A stretch of 64,000 nt of DNA from HGM04593 sp045636545 (GTDB taxonomy: Bacteria; Bacteroidota; Bacteroidia; Bacteroidales; Bacteroidaceae), in the NCBI GenBank assembly GCA_045636545.1, contig JAZTXR010000050.1, positions 19,131-83,130 on the forward strand, given 5' to 3'. The position numbers and the translations under genes were made by a program. The stretch's first letter is position 1; each line of letters starts with the position of its first letter. Shown piece after piece: positions 18,501 to 25,685 of this stretch. The notes below the pieces were generated by a model, which worked only from the letters and a program-made list of their open reading frames with translations, had not been told where the DNA came from and did no database searches.

Positions 18501-19885
18501 TGCTGATGATGGTGCGCAACGCATCGTTCAACTACACCAACGCATACGCCATGAACCTGCCGGGCTTCATGACCGATGCCGGTGACATATTCGGACAGAA
18601 GAAGGTGGGTGACATCTACTCGCCGGGGCTTGGCTTTGCATTCGGCCTCACAGACGACACCTTCCTTGAGAAGGCACACAGGCTCAACTGGTTGTTGCGC
18701 AGTGACAGCATCGCATCGATGGCAAGCTCCACTGCTGCCGAGGACCTGCAGGCCAAGGTGACACTCGAGCCGTTCAAGGATTTCAAGATAGACCTCAACG
18801 GCAGCTGGACACGCAACCAGAGCAAGAGCATACAGTTCATGTACGACGGTATGCCCTCGAACGAATCGGGCGGATTCTCGATGACCACCATCACCATAGG
18901 CACATCGTTCGGTGGCGGCAATGCAAAGAACAACTACCACTCCGACGTATATGACAAGTTCATAGCCAACCTCGACAAGAACCGCCGTGGACTTGAGGAG
19001 CTGTACAAGGGTAGCGAATACCCCGTATCGAGCAACCTCGCAGGGCAGAAGTATGACCCTGCCAACGGCGGCGTGGACTTATACTCGGCCGACGTGATGA
19101 TTCCGTCGTTCCTGGAGGCATACACCGGTATTGGAGGCAATGACATATTCCCCAATATGCTGCGTATGCTGCCGAACTGGAAGATAAAATATTCGGGTCT
19201 GTCGAAACTGCCGTTCTTCGAGAAGCACTTCAAGAGCGTGAACATTGAGCACGGATACAAGAGTGTCTATGCAGTGGGAACATACAGCACATACGCCACA
19301 TACATGGAGTACAGCCGTGGCATAGGCTTTGTGAACAACACCACCACGGGGCTGCCCATGCCAAGCAGCCGCTACAATATAGGTGCAGTCTCCATAAACG
19401 AGAGCTTCTCACCGCTCATCGGCCTCGACGTGACAACGAACTTCAACCTGACACTCGGCGCAAAGTACATCAAGTCGAGAACACTCAACCTGAGCCTCAC
19501 TGCAATACAGATGGTTGAGACACAGAACCAGGAGATATCGTTCAACCTTGGCTATAAGATTATGGACACCAAACTGTTCGGCAAATCGGGCAAGGCAAGC
19601 AAGAGCAAGCAGAAGAAGGGCGGGAACGACATCAACATACGTGCCGACTTCTCGTTCAAGAACCTCTCGTCCATCTGCCGCAGCATTGACAAGGGAACCA
19701 CACAGGCAACAAGCGGAAACAAGGCGTTCAACTACTCGGTGACAGCCGACTACACATACAGCAAGACACTCTCGTTCAGCCTGTACTTCGACCGCCAGAA
19801 GACCATACCGCTCATCTCGACAAGCTCGTACCCCACCACTACCACCGACTTTGGTGTGAGTATGAAATTCTCGCTGACACGATAG
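12503..19885 (+). CDS. sprA: SprA/Sov, outer-membrane translocon of the type IX secretion system
   Basis: At 2,460 residues this has the length and pattern of SprA (gliding) and Sov (P. gingivalis). It has a signal peptide (MGKRTLLLFTLILATMTILA). The characteristic N-terminal region contains FDLGPAEKIFGPGGVRVKTQ, ELKIGYSIQSIDNP and LSVRGSVGDKMNMDFNYNTE. Very long alternating beta-strand stretches follow, ending with the outer-membrane-type MKFSLTR. The known F. johnsoniae SprA forms a giant single-chain beta barrel through which folded proteins cross the outer membrane. The gene is intact. It lies 6 nt after ruvA and 13 nt before an L,D-transpeptidase gene, so the three are probably one operon. 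The other T9SS genes are not in this window. Confidence 0.95.
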   Translation: MGKRTLLLFTLILATMTILAQGGVRSDSIRKSLRERNRAKAENSAAQDTVQARFPVAETTPNSLGDIQQRPLDLKAPENIVTDTVYNEDDGTFLLSTRLGKGSMLTAPILLTPEEYAKWKERNAMGSFFRKKNYEAWENSQKKNKFDFTDMHFDLGPAEKIFGPGGVRVKTQGNAELKIGYSIQSIDNPALPSRSRRTNSFDFDEKINLSVRGSVGDKMNMDFNYNTEATFSYDAKKINLKYDGKEDEIIKLVEAGNVSFPTNSSLIKGASSLFGIRTDLQFGKLLLQTVISQKTSNSTVVNSKGGTQLTTFEIEITNYDENKHFFLAHYFRDNYDRSMSQLPTVLSGIDISRIEVWVTNKTSDYNNPRNIVAFTDIAENRHISNPLWSATSNNAIPHNNANDLYAQMNTTYSGIRDIDQANNILGEIDGINGGSDYEKLSNARLLSSSEYTLNRALGYISLKTPLRADEVLAVAYEYTYGGQTFQVGEFSSDVKESKSTIYLKLIKPNACSPKNGCWDLMMKNVYSLGTRNLQSTDFRLDVYYASDSLGTNITYLPEAGMKGKPLLQVLGLDRLDSNNSKENPNGVFDYIQGYTVDATSGRVFFPSVEPFGSYLENRIEDSDIAEKYVFHELYDSTKTIAKQIAEKDKFYLIGEYTGSAANVIQTGSTNIPRGSVVVTAGGVTLVENSDYQVDYSSGTVTILNQNIIDAGTDVQVSLESNTLFNMQRKTVLGLNWKYDFSDDFKFGGTLMSLSEKPLTTKVDMGSEPLNNFLWGFNLSWKKQSQWLTNIIDLLPLISCTEPSSISLSAEFARLEAGTSKEVQSEASYIDDFENTENGVDISSPSQWLLASLPHGMQYSNLSNDIRTGYNRARISWYVIDPLFTRRSSSLTPAHIKSDVEQLSNHYVREVYERELYPNKESTYGESSTLSLLNVTYYPDERGPYNLDTDVDFEGRLNDPAKRWGGITRQLTTTDFESANIQYIEFWLLDPFIYEQAGMGGDLYFNLGEVSEDILKDGKKFYENGLPSGSNQYEFEETVWGRVPTNTSLVYAFDNNADSRDQQDCGLNGLSSTDEAAHPTYKAYLEALQGRVRQEVYDSIVADPAGDKYHYFRGSDYDAVQRSIIERYKYFNNTEGNSPSNSDSEYSSAAKVTPDVEDANQDFTMDEYENYFQYRISLRPEDMQVGRNYITDKRTVTSKLRNGNTESVDWYKFRIPIDEYEKVVGTIRDFTSIRFIRMYMTQFQKPVTLRFATMQLVRGDWRPYLQPIASKNNTTPTVSGEFTTSAISIEEHGDRKPVNYVLPPGVTRIIDPSQPQLRQDNEQALALNINNLGSKESRAVYKKSNLDIRQYERIQLFIHAEALEPDATQLGNNDMSLFIRLGSDYKSNYYEYEVPLTITPHGSYDGNSSVAASIVWPQENMIDIPLSRLSDIKIRRNTLRNSNAEGVTNTTIYSEYDSETPKNRISIVGSPSLGQVKVMMIGVRNNSSSSKSATVWVNEMRLIGFNNKSGWAAQGNLNIKLSDLGTFAAQGKMETAGFGGIEEKLAARRTDDHYRYSLTGTFDVGRLLPRSFKVSVPTYYSFTEEVTSPLYSPFDTDLAFDDVLDTYDEAGRDSIKNISEVHSVMRNFSVSNAKINISSKTPMPYDPSNISLSFSHSATNNSGSTVSWENRINWKASLSYNYSSPIKTIKPFGKIKNKSKWLKIFKEWGVNPLPQSLALNTDMTRTYQELQRRDLQSMSGDNEIPLTFSQQFNWNRSMAIKWDPTTNLRMNLNTGTNAEVEEPFLPVNKERYPTEYAAWKDSVKHSLQSFGRPLSYQQNFSASYTLPLNKFPVFEWLTADASYSATYNWMRGNNVSGVNVGNNIANKRNVSLKATMNFEKLYNLVPYLEETNKRFANSNKKQKSSKSQKPKVNKAKPFTKELRLKSDTTVTLTHNLKNKKLEVVARTKKGEPYKLKYKVIDENKILIKNLDSVSIKVTVTAKQQNGERSKFAKAMQYPTRVLMMVRNASFNYTNAYAMNLPGFMTDAGDIFGQKKVGDIYSPGLGFAFGLTDDTFLEKAHRLNWLLRSDSIASMASSTAAEDLQAKVTLEPFKDFKIDLNGSWTRNQSKSIQFMYDGMPSNESGGFSMTTITIGTSFGGGNAKNNYHSDVYDKFIANLDKNRRGLEELYKGSEYPVSSNLAGQKYDPANGGVDLYSADVMIPSFLEAYTGIGGNDIFPNMLRMLPNWKIKYSGLSKLPFFEKHFKSVNIEHGYKSVYAVGTYSTYATYMEYSRGIGFVNNTTTGLPMPSSRYNIGAVSINESFSPLIGLDVTTNFNLTLGAKYIKSRTLNLSLTAIQMVETQNQEISFNLGYKIMDTKLFGKSGKASKSKQKKGGNDINIRADFSFKNLSSICRSIDKGTTQATSGNKAFNYSVTADYTYSKTLSFSLYFDRQKTIPLISTSSYPTTTTDFGVSMKFSLTR

Positions 19886-19898
19886 GAAAAGACAAATT

Positions 19899-20375
19899 AT
19901 GAGAAGATACACCATAACAGCACTCTTGGCAATACTGCCGTTGCTCTCCTTTGCCCAGAAATATATTGTGGTATCAAAGAAGGCATTGCAGCTGTTTGTC
20001 ATCAACGAAAAGAACGACACTGTATTCAGCTGCCCGGTGTCTTGTGGGACAAACCTTGGCAACAAGACCGAGGTGGGCGACAAGAAGACCCCCGAGGGCG
20101 AATTCAAGATAAGGATGATGTACGATGCCACATCGTGGAAGCACGATTTCGGTGACGGAAAGGGCATGCGCCTTGGAGCATACGGCCCGCTATTTTTCAG
20201 GCTCAATGTTCCGGGCTTCAATGACATTGGCATACACGGCACCATTTTCCCCGAGAGCATTGGCACCCGCAACAGCGAGGGATGCGTGAGATTGAGGAAC
20301 GAAGACATCAAGGCGCTCTACCCCCACTGTCACATTGGAATGAAAGTTATTATAGAGCCTGATAACGTGGAGTGA
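19899..20375 (+). CDS. L,D-transpeptidase (YkuD) family protein, exported
   Basis: The 158-residue protein has a signal peptide (residues 1-19, ending SFAQ) followed by a single YkuD domain. The catalytic signature is present, with H113 in GIHGTIFPE and C129 in TRNSEGCVRLRNEDI. These enzymes form 3-3 peptidoglycan crosslinks or attach proteins to peptidoglycan in the periplasm. Because it follows sprA by 13 nt, a role in remodelling the wall around the T9SS machinery is a reasonable inference but is not shown. No clear terminator separates it from the convergent gene 14 nt away. Confidence 0.9.
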   Translation: MRRYTITALLAILPLLSFAQKYIVVSKKALQLFVINEKNDTVFSCPVSCGTNLGNKTEVGDKKTPEGEFKIRMMYDATSWKHDFGDGKGMRLGAYGPLFFRLNVPGFNDIGIHGTIFPESIGTRNSEGCVRLRNEDIKALYPHCHIGMKVIIEPDNVE

Positions 20376-20389
20376 GCAATAAAAGGAAG

Positions 20390-22255
20390 TCATTCACCCG
20401 TATAGCGGATTTTCTCATACACATACTCTCCGCTCAACAACTTTATATATCTCTCTTTACACTCATAATGGGGGCTTATAAGATTCAAGCTATCACTATA
20501 ATATGATGTTTCAACGCCACCGAGTTCAAAAAGTATATGATGAATGTTATCAAGTACAAAGGGGCGGTCAACAGCTTGCTGTATTCTGTCTATGACATCA
20601 GGGCGTTTCTCCTTGTATAAATCGGAACACCAGATTACAAAAGGAATTTCAAATTGATACTTAAGGCTCAATGGGGTCATTTTACCATAATCTCGTCCAC
20701 ACTGTCCCCTGTAATCATACGCTTCTTCACCATGATCCGAGAAATAGAGAAGCACGGTATTGCTATCCCTGAAAATATCTATAATCCTACTCATGACATA
20801 GTCATTATAAAGAGTTGCATTGTCATAATCGGCTATGTACTCCTTCATTTCATTTGTCAGGAAAGCATCGTCCCTTTTTATGCTATCTGCGGTGAAATAT
20901 TTGAAAGTATCGTGTGGGAAGCGAGATGATGGCGTCACATGTTGCCCCTGCAAATGGAAAAGTATCAGATTATGCTTATATGCCTTAATATCAACATCAT
21001 TATTGAATGACTCTACGATACCGCCATCAAATTCATGCGACTCGCTATTCGTCAAGGTATACATAATATTCTGTAAATCGGGGTTGTACAAAAAGCTATT
21101 CAGGGTAAAGGAGTATGTAGCCATCTTATCATTATCACGCTGATTATCCCAAAAACAGACATTATACCCGGCCTTTTTGAATATGGTAAGAAATGTCGGA
21201 TAATTGTACCATTGTTCTTTTACGCCGTTGCTGTTACAACCAAATATTTCCCTCATCATAATACTGGTACTTTTTGAGGAAGATATGACATCATTGAACA
21301 CGAACAACCTGCCATCCTGCTGTTCTTTTTTTAAATTTGGAGTGGTAGCAAGACTATAGCCATACAGTTGGGAATGCCATTTGATATAAGACTCACCAAT
21401 CACTACAACAACGTTTATTGAATCCTCTTGTGTGGTGTATGCATTCTCGGCATCATGGACTTTCTTGTTGACCTCAATGGCATCCGCCACATTCCTTGAC
21501 ATCATCTGCAATGTCACCAAGGAGGTGTATATTGAAGACAGCGGATCAGCTGGTGGCTGCAAGCTGTTTATAAAGTCGGGGTTTTCGGCATTGTATACCC
21601 TCCAATATATGTTTGTCGAAAAAAGTCCGAATGACAATATTGCAGCCAGAAACAACGAAAGACACCTTGTCGTGAGCAAAGCGAGAAGCGGGGTTTTCTT
21701 CATTTTACACACTCTTTTCTTTATGAAGAACCAAGAAACCTCGGCTACAATAATTGCCGAGACATAACCAAGGATAAGCCTCAGCAAAGGCAACATTGAA
21801 TAGGAGAGAATATATTGGTCTATGAATTCCTTCGATTCGGTCGCGGTTGTCTCTGCCAAAAGGACAAAACAGGTAGGAGATATCTCAAGCCCGAATTTTG
21901 ACAGCAGAAAATACCTTATAGAGAAAAGCAGTATTATAATCAGATAAAAAAGAGACTTGACACAACGTCTGACGGTGTCCTTTCTTATCACGTTCAGAAC
22001 TGCCGCCAAGAGATATGCAAACAGGAACAATATGGCAATTCTGCCAAACAAGTTCAAATATGTTGGAAACTTAGAAACATTCTCAAGTACATTTGCACGT
22101 TGCACTATTAGCTCACATATCGTTTTCAATCCCATCAGTTTCATAAAGAACATGACGAAAGGAAGTTCACTCAAGAAAGGCTTTGACAGACTGTACCATC
22201 CACAGAACATAGATTTGAAGGTGCAGTTACTGTCATTCAGAAAATCGTGTTTCAT
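20390..22255 (-). CDS. Sulfatase-fold phosphoethanolamine transferase-like membrane protein, paralogue 1
   Basis: I chose the ATG at 22255 (MKHDFLNDSN), giving 621 residues. The longer frame to 22336 runs up to the 3' end of the tRNA gene and adds an unlikely 27 residues. The N-terminal third has about five membrane segments. The periplasmic sulfatase-fold domain has VVVIGESYIKWHSQLYGY, candidate nucleophile region SSSKSTSIMMREIFG, and metal-site motif YFSDHGEEAYD. It resembles EptA/CptA-type enzymes that add phosphoethanolamine to lipid A or core sugars. The exact acceptor is unknown. Base composition is visibly richer in A+T than that of its neighbours. It lies downstream of tRNA-Arg, and read-through from the tRNA promoter is possible. 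Confidence 0.85.
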   Translation of the reverse strand: MKHDFLNDSNCTFKSMFCGWYSLSKPFLSELPFVMFFMKLMGLKTICELIVQRANVLENVSKFPTYLNLFGRIAILFLFAYLLAAVLNVIRKDTVRRCVKSLFYLIIILLFSIRYFLLSKFGLEISPTCFVLLAETTATESKEFIDQYILSYSMLPLLRLILGYVSAIIVAEVSWFFIKKRVCKMKKTPLLALLTTRCLSLFLAAILSFGLFSTNIYWRVYNAENPDFINSLQPPADPLSSIYTSLVTLQMMSRNVADAIEVNKKVHDAENAYTTQEDSINVVVVIGESYIKWHSQLYGYSLATTPNLKKEQQDGRLFVFNDVISSSKSTSIMMREIFGCNSNGVKEQWYNYPTFLTIFKKAGYNVCFWDNQRDNDKMATYSFTLNSFLYNPDLQNIMYTLTNSESHEFDGGIVESFNNDVDIKAYKHNLILFHLQGQHVTPSSRFPHDTFKYFTADSIKRDDAFLTNEMKEYIADYDNATLYNDYVMSRIIDIFRDSNTVLLYFSDHGEEAYDYRGQCGRDYGKMTPLSLKYQFEIPFVIWCSDLYKEKRPDVIDRIQQAVDRPFVLDNIHHILFELGGVETSYYSDSLNLISPHYECKERYIKLLSGEYVYEKIRYTGE

Positions 22256-22340
22256 AGTTTGTGTAAAAGACTTACAACCGTAAGACGTGACGTGTTTTAA
22301 ACAAAAAAAGTGGAAAGAGACAACCGCCTTCTCCACCTTG

Positions 22341-22412
22341 TACCTCGGTCGGGAATCGAACCCGAATCTAATCTTTAGGAGAGACTTATTCTATCCATTG
22401 AACTACCAAGGC
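22341..22412 (-). tRNA. tRNA-Arg (anticodon CCU)
   Basis: A full cloverleaf folds on the minus strand. The acceptor GCCTTGG pairs with CCGAGGT. The D arm is GTTC/GAAT, the anticodon arm AGTCT/AGATT with loop CTCCTAA gives anticodon CCT, and the T arm is TCGGG-TTCGATT-CCCGA. It is 72 nt long with discriminator A, and the 3' CCA is not encoded. It decodes AGG. Confidence 0.93.
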
Positions 22413-22420
22413 CTTTTAAA

Positions 22421-22498
22421 ATTGCCGTTTTACCATAAAAGGAGAGACGGCAATCCATTTTCTGCCGCGAAGATACAACAATTATTCGCAAACGTCAA
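22421..22498 (-). promoter_or_regulatory. Promoter and leader hairpin of tRNA-Arg
   Basis: TTG (22498-22496) and TATCTTCG (22475-22468) lie 20 nt apart on the minus strand, close to the TAnnTTTG consensus. Between promoter and tRNA, ATTGCCGT (22421-22428) and ACGGCAAT (22447-22454) form a leader hairpin, possibly a processing signal. Confidence 0.6.
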
Positions 22499-22670
22499 GT
22501 GCTTGCATATCATTTTTAACTATAAGACACTCTTTTTTTCGCAGGGAACAAAAGACGGGATTCTCTTTAGAAGTGTTTAATATCTGTTTAATATATTTTA
22601 ATATGAAACATAAAACCGCTTATGGATAAATGTATTATCTTCGCAAGCAAACCGACAAACATTCCTATTG

Positions 22671-23471
22671 ATGAGAACCATACTATCATTGACACTCCTG
22701 TTCATAACAATTGCCTTAAAGTCGCAAAACTACGACAGCATCTGCCAAAAAGGTATTGATTACATCAAAGAGAACAACTACGCCCAGGCTGTACAGTGCT
22801 TTGAGGAAGCAGTGGCCTGCAGCACGGGCAACAGCGAAAAGATATATGCACTCGCAAACCTCGCATACTCGTACCAGATGCTTGGTGAATTGCCCAAAGC
22901 CTTGAAGGAGTATGAGAAGGCGCTGGAGATTATCCCCGACGAGCTTACCCTCCTGCAACAACGGGCAAACATCTACCTGCAGCTCGACAGCACGGAACGT
23001 GCGCTTGCCGACTATGACAGGCTGCTCAAACACGAGCCGAGCAACACCGGGGCACTGCTGTGCAGGGCACACATATACACCAACACCGGCATGTACGGCA
23101 AAGCATGGGAGGATTACAGGCAACTGCAGTACTGGCTCCCCGACAACTTGAGCGTGCAGCTTGGAATGGCAATGCTCTACCAGAAGGAGAAGCGCTACGA
23201 CGAGAGCCTCATGCTCCTGTCGGCAATGATTGAGGAGAACCCCGACATTGCAGAGCTTTACATCGCACGCAGCAACCTCGAGAGGGAACGCGGACACAAT
23301 GAGCTTGCAATGATTGACCTTGAGAAAGCTATAGTCATTGACCCCGGGAATGCCAACAACTACATTCTGAAATCAATCATCTATGAGAAGATGGGCAAGA
23401 AGGATGCAGCAAGGAAATGCCGCGAAAAAGCGGCCTCACTTGGAGCCGACAAGGATATGATGATATTTTAA
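22671..23471 (+). CDS. TPR-repeat exported protein
   Basis: The start is the ATG at 22671; the codon before it is an in-frame TTG. The 266-residue protein has a signal peptide (MRTILSLTLLFITIALKSQ). Tandem tetratricopeptide repeats then cover nearly the whole chain, for example AYSYQMLGELPKALKEYEKA, LADYDRLLKHEPSNTGALLC and AMIDLEKAIVIDPGNANNYI. It is probably a periplasmic scaffold for protein-protein contacts. No partner is evident from neighbours, and the function is unknown. Confidence 0.85.
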   Translation: MRTILSLTLLFITIALKSQNYDSICQKGIDYIKENNYAQAVQCFEEAVACSTGNSEKIYALANLAYSYQMLGELPKALKEYEKALEIIPDELTLLQQRANIYLQLDSTERALADYDRLLKHEPSNTGALLCRAHIYTNTGMYGKAWEDYRQLQYWLPDNLSVQLGMAMLYQKEKRYDESLMLLSAMIEENPDIAELYIARSNLERERGHNELAMIDLEKAIVIDPGNANNYILKSIIYEKMGKKDAARKCREKAASLGADKDMMIF

Positions 23472-23482
23472 GGCTATGTTTT

Positions 23483-23691
23483 CATACCCCTCAGCCCTGT
23501 GGGCAGCTCCCCTAACTTAGTGGAGCACTATAATTGCAAACAAGCAGCCACTCTTTTGGAAGAGAGACAAGCGTGGCGAAGGGAAATGGAAACAAATCAC
23601 GGAAAAGGGAAAAACTCTTCCTCTTTCACAAATATCTCAAAGGCGCTCCCCTGAAACAGGGGAGCAGGCGGCTTGCCGACAGAGAGGTATG
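23483..23691. repeat. MITE-like element with imperfect terminal inverted repeats
   Basis: This element occupies the first half of the 434-nt gap at 23472-23905. The left end begins CATACCCCTCAGCCCTGTGG and continues into GCAGCTCCCC. The right end, read in reverse complement, begins CATACCTCTCTGTCGGC and includes the hairpin CTCCCCTG/CAGGGGAG (23646-23664). The centre has no convincing ORF. The ends resemble the smaller repeats at 3388 and 6200. The rest of the gap holds only a promoter candidate. Confidence 0.6.
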
Positions 23692-23873
23692 AAATCCAAA
23701 CACACACGCGGAACAACCTTTCTCATCCACCGCAAGCGGTCTTGCAATGCTTTTTGCCTGACAATTCCTGAACAAAGAACAGCAACATCACCTGTAAAAA
23801 ATATTTACATAGCGAAAACGCTGTAATAACTCAAAAAAAACACGAAAACACTGTTTTTTATAAAAAATGGTTG

Positions 23874-23881
23874 TACTTTTG
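23874..23881 (+). promoter_or_regulatory. -7 element for the AraC-type regulator gene
   Basis: TACTTTTG matches TAnnTTTG 24 nt before the start codon. The upstream sequence is very A/T rich with no clear TTTG. Confidence 0.5.
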
Positions 23882-23905
23882 GGGGAACATTGAAAAACAA
23901 CCATC

Positions 23906-24340
23906 ATGACAGAGAATTCACCGGCTCCCTACAACATAAGGGAAAAACAGGAAAAGAACGCGGCATACCGCTCGCTCATACGCGCCGAACTGGCCGATGA
24001 GCTGTATGACCGCATACTCAACATAATAATCATAGAAAAGCGCTACCGCAACAAGGACTTCACGGCAAAGGAGCTTGCCGTTGAGCTTGGCACCAACACA
24101 AGGTACATTTCGGCGGTAATCAATTCACGCTTCAACACAAATTTCTCGTGCCTCATAAACGAGCACCGCATAAAGGAGGCGCAGCACAAGCTCGTCGACA
24201 GGCGCTACCAGGAGATGACAATCGAGGAGATTGGCAAGAGTGTCGGCTTCGCCAACCGCCAGTCGTTCTACGCATCGTTCTACCGTGTCGTAGGCGAGAC
24301 ACCCAACAACTACCGCAAGAAACACACAATAACCAAGTAA
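23906..24340 (+). CDS. AraC-type transcriptional regulator, DNA-binding domain only
   Basis: The 144-residue protein consists of a short N-terminal segment and a complete AraC double helix-turn-helix. The first is FTAKELAVELGTNTRYISAV. The second is MTIEEIGKSVGFANRQSFYA, followed by FYRVVGETPNNYRKK. No ligand-binding domain is present. It probably acts as a DNA-binding regulator of unknown targets. The next gene starts 7 nt downstream, so the two are likely cotranscribed. Confidence 0.88.
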   Translation: MTENSPAPYNIREKQEKNAAYRSLIRAELADELYDRILNIIIIEKRYRNKDFTAKELAVELGTNTRYISAVINSRFNTNFSCLINEHRIKEAQHKLVDRRYQEMTIEEIGKSVGFANRQSFYASFYRVVGETPNNYRKKHTITK

Positions 24341-24347
24341 ACCGGGG

Positions 24348-24998
24348 ATGGAAGAGTGCATAAACGACAAGGTACGTGAGATTAAGAAATCGCTTCGCCT
24401 GGCAATGAACGGCGTAGTGTCGACACTGCAACGCCGCCAGGGACTTGATTACAAGATAAATTTCGGCGTGGAAATCCCACGCCTGAAGGATATTGCCCTG
24501 GCACACGCAAAAGACAAGGAACTTGCCGAGAGATTATGGCAGGACAACATAAGGGAGTGCAAGATGCTGGCCATATTCCTGCTACCCGAGAGCGAGGTGG
24601 AGAGCGTGGCCGACAAGTGGATTGCCGAGACAAAGTTCACCGAGATTGCCGACCACCTTGCGATGCACCTGCTTTGCCGAATGCCCGATGCATGGGGCAA
24701 GGCGCTGCAATGGACGGCAAACAGCGAAGGCCTGCACGCATATTGCGGCTACCTCACGATATCGCATCTTGTGCGCAAGGGCACAGCACCCACAGGGGAG
24801 CAGGAACTTGAGTTTTTCAGCAGACTTGCAGGCCTGCATGACAAGCACGGTGTAGCCGGCAGATGTGCCCTCAATGCAGCGATGAACTACCTGGACCGCA
24901 CACCCGGTGCAGCAAAAAGGTTGAGGGAAGCAATAGCTGCACACAGCACTACCCCGCCGGCAAGCCTCACAGCGCTGCTGGAGAGCTTTGATGAATAG
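24348..24998 (+). CDS. DNA alkylation repair (AlkD-like HEAT-repeat) protein
   Basis: The 216-residue protein is composed of helical HEAT-like repeats. Family-type features are GVEIPRLKDIALAHAKD and the segment LAERLWQDNIRECKMLAIFL. A W-containing helical repeat, VADKWIAETKFTEIADHLAM, matches the AlkD family, in which related glycosylases remove alkylated bases. Whether this one has glycosylase activity is uncertain, since related members act only as scaffolds. It follows the AraC-type gene by 7 nt and is closed by a palindromic terminator. Confidence 0.75.
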   Translation: MEECINDKVREIKKSLRLAMNGVVSTLQRRQGLDYKINFGVEIPRLKDIALAHAKDKELAERLWQDNIRECKMLAIFLLPESEVESVADKWIAETKFTEIADHLAMHLLCRMPDAWGKALQWTANSEGLHAYCGYLTISHLVRKGTAPTGEQELEFFSRLAGLHDKHGVAGRCALNAAMNYLDRTPGAAKRLREAIAAHSTTPPASLTALLESFDE

Positions 24999-25000
24999 AC

Positions 25001-25028
25001 AAAAGACGTGCATGCACGTCTTTTTTTT
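25001..25028 (+). terminator. Rho-independent terminator after the AlkD-like gene
   Basis: AAAAGACGTG (25001-25010) and CACGTCTTTT (25015-25024) form a perfect stem around CATG, with a T run to 25028. Confidence 0.85.
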
Positions 25029-25102
25029 GCCCTAAAGCCGACATTTGCCATTTTTTATGGAAATTTAAACCCATTTATCTACCATATTATAAAAATAAAC
25101 GA

Positions 25103-25110
25103 TAACTTTG
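25103..25110 (+). promoter_or_regulatory. -7 element for fur-purA
   Basis: TAACTTTG matches TAnnTTTG. It lies 92 nt before the fur start, leaving a leader of about 85 nt with no structure I can name. Confidence 0.5.
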
Positions 25111-25202
25111 TGTGTTGAAACTACGATAATGGCTTATACCGGCCTGTAGCACCGGAGCTTCGGGGAGCGGCAAGAAGCCTGCATTGTGGAATTGATGGGA
25201 AT

Positions 25203-25685
25203 ATGGACAGCAACAGGATTGTGGAAATTGCAAACCGGGTATTCACGGAATACCTGAAAGAGAACAGATGCAGGCGCACACCCGAGCGTTTCGCCATCCT
25301 CGATGCAATATATTCAATCAACGGTAGCTTTGAGATAAAGGAACTTATGGAGTACCTTGAGAAGAACGTGAAGTTCCGCGTGAGCCGTGCAACCATATAC
25401 AACACCATAACAATGCTCATAAAGGCCAACCTTGTGACACACCACCAGTTCGGTACCGTGTCGAAATACGAGAAGTGCTACGGGACTTCAAAGTCATACA
25501 CCATCTGCACAAAGTGCGGCAAGGTTACCGAGCTGAGCAACATTGACATAACAGACGAGATAACAAAGAACATAAAGAAATTTCATTTAACCCATTACTC
25601 GCTGCACCTTCACGGGCTCTGCAACAAGTGCAACCAGGCAATGAAGAGACGTAAGGCAAAGCTGACAAAAAGTATAAAACAATGA
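25203..25685 (+). CDS. Fur-family metal-dependent repressor
   Basis: The 160-residue protein has a winged-helix DNA-binding half (RRTPERFAILDAIYSINGSF, RVSRATIYNTITMLIKANLV). The dimerisation half has two CxxC pairs, CTKCGK and CNKCNQ, that would hold structural zinc. Fur relatives sense Fe, Zn or peroxide; the sequence alone does not say which. A basic tail follows (MKRRKAKLTKSIKQ). Its stop overlaps the purA start (ATGA at 25682-25685), so purA is translated from the same mRNA. Confidence 0.9.
   Translation: MDSNRIVEIANRVFTEYLKENRCRRTPERFAILDAIYSINGSFEIKELMEYLEKNVKFRVSRATIYNTITMLIKANLVTHHQFGTVSKYEKCYGTSKSYTICTKCGKVTELSNIDITDEITKNIKKFHLTHYSLHLHGLCNKCNQAMKRRKAKLTKSIKQ

Noticed and set aside
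20390..22412. Genomic island integrated at tRNA-Arg
   Set aside because: No integrase, direct repeat of the tRNA end or other island genes are visible; only the composition of one gene suggests it.
22287..22580. Plus-strand frame of 97 codons over the tRNA region
   Set aside because: It overlaps tRNA-Arg and its promoter on the other strand and encodes no recognisable protein.
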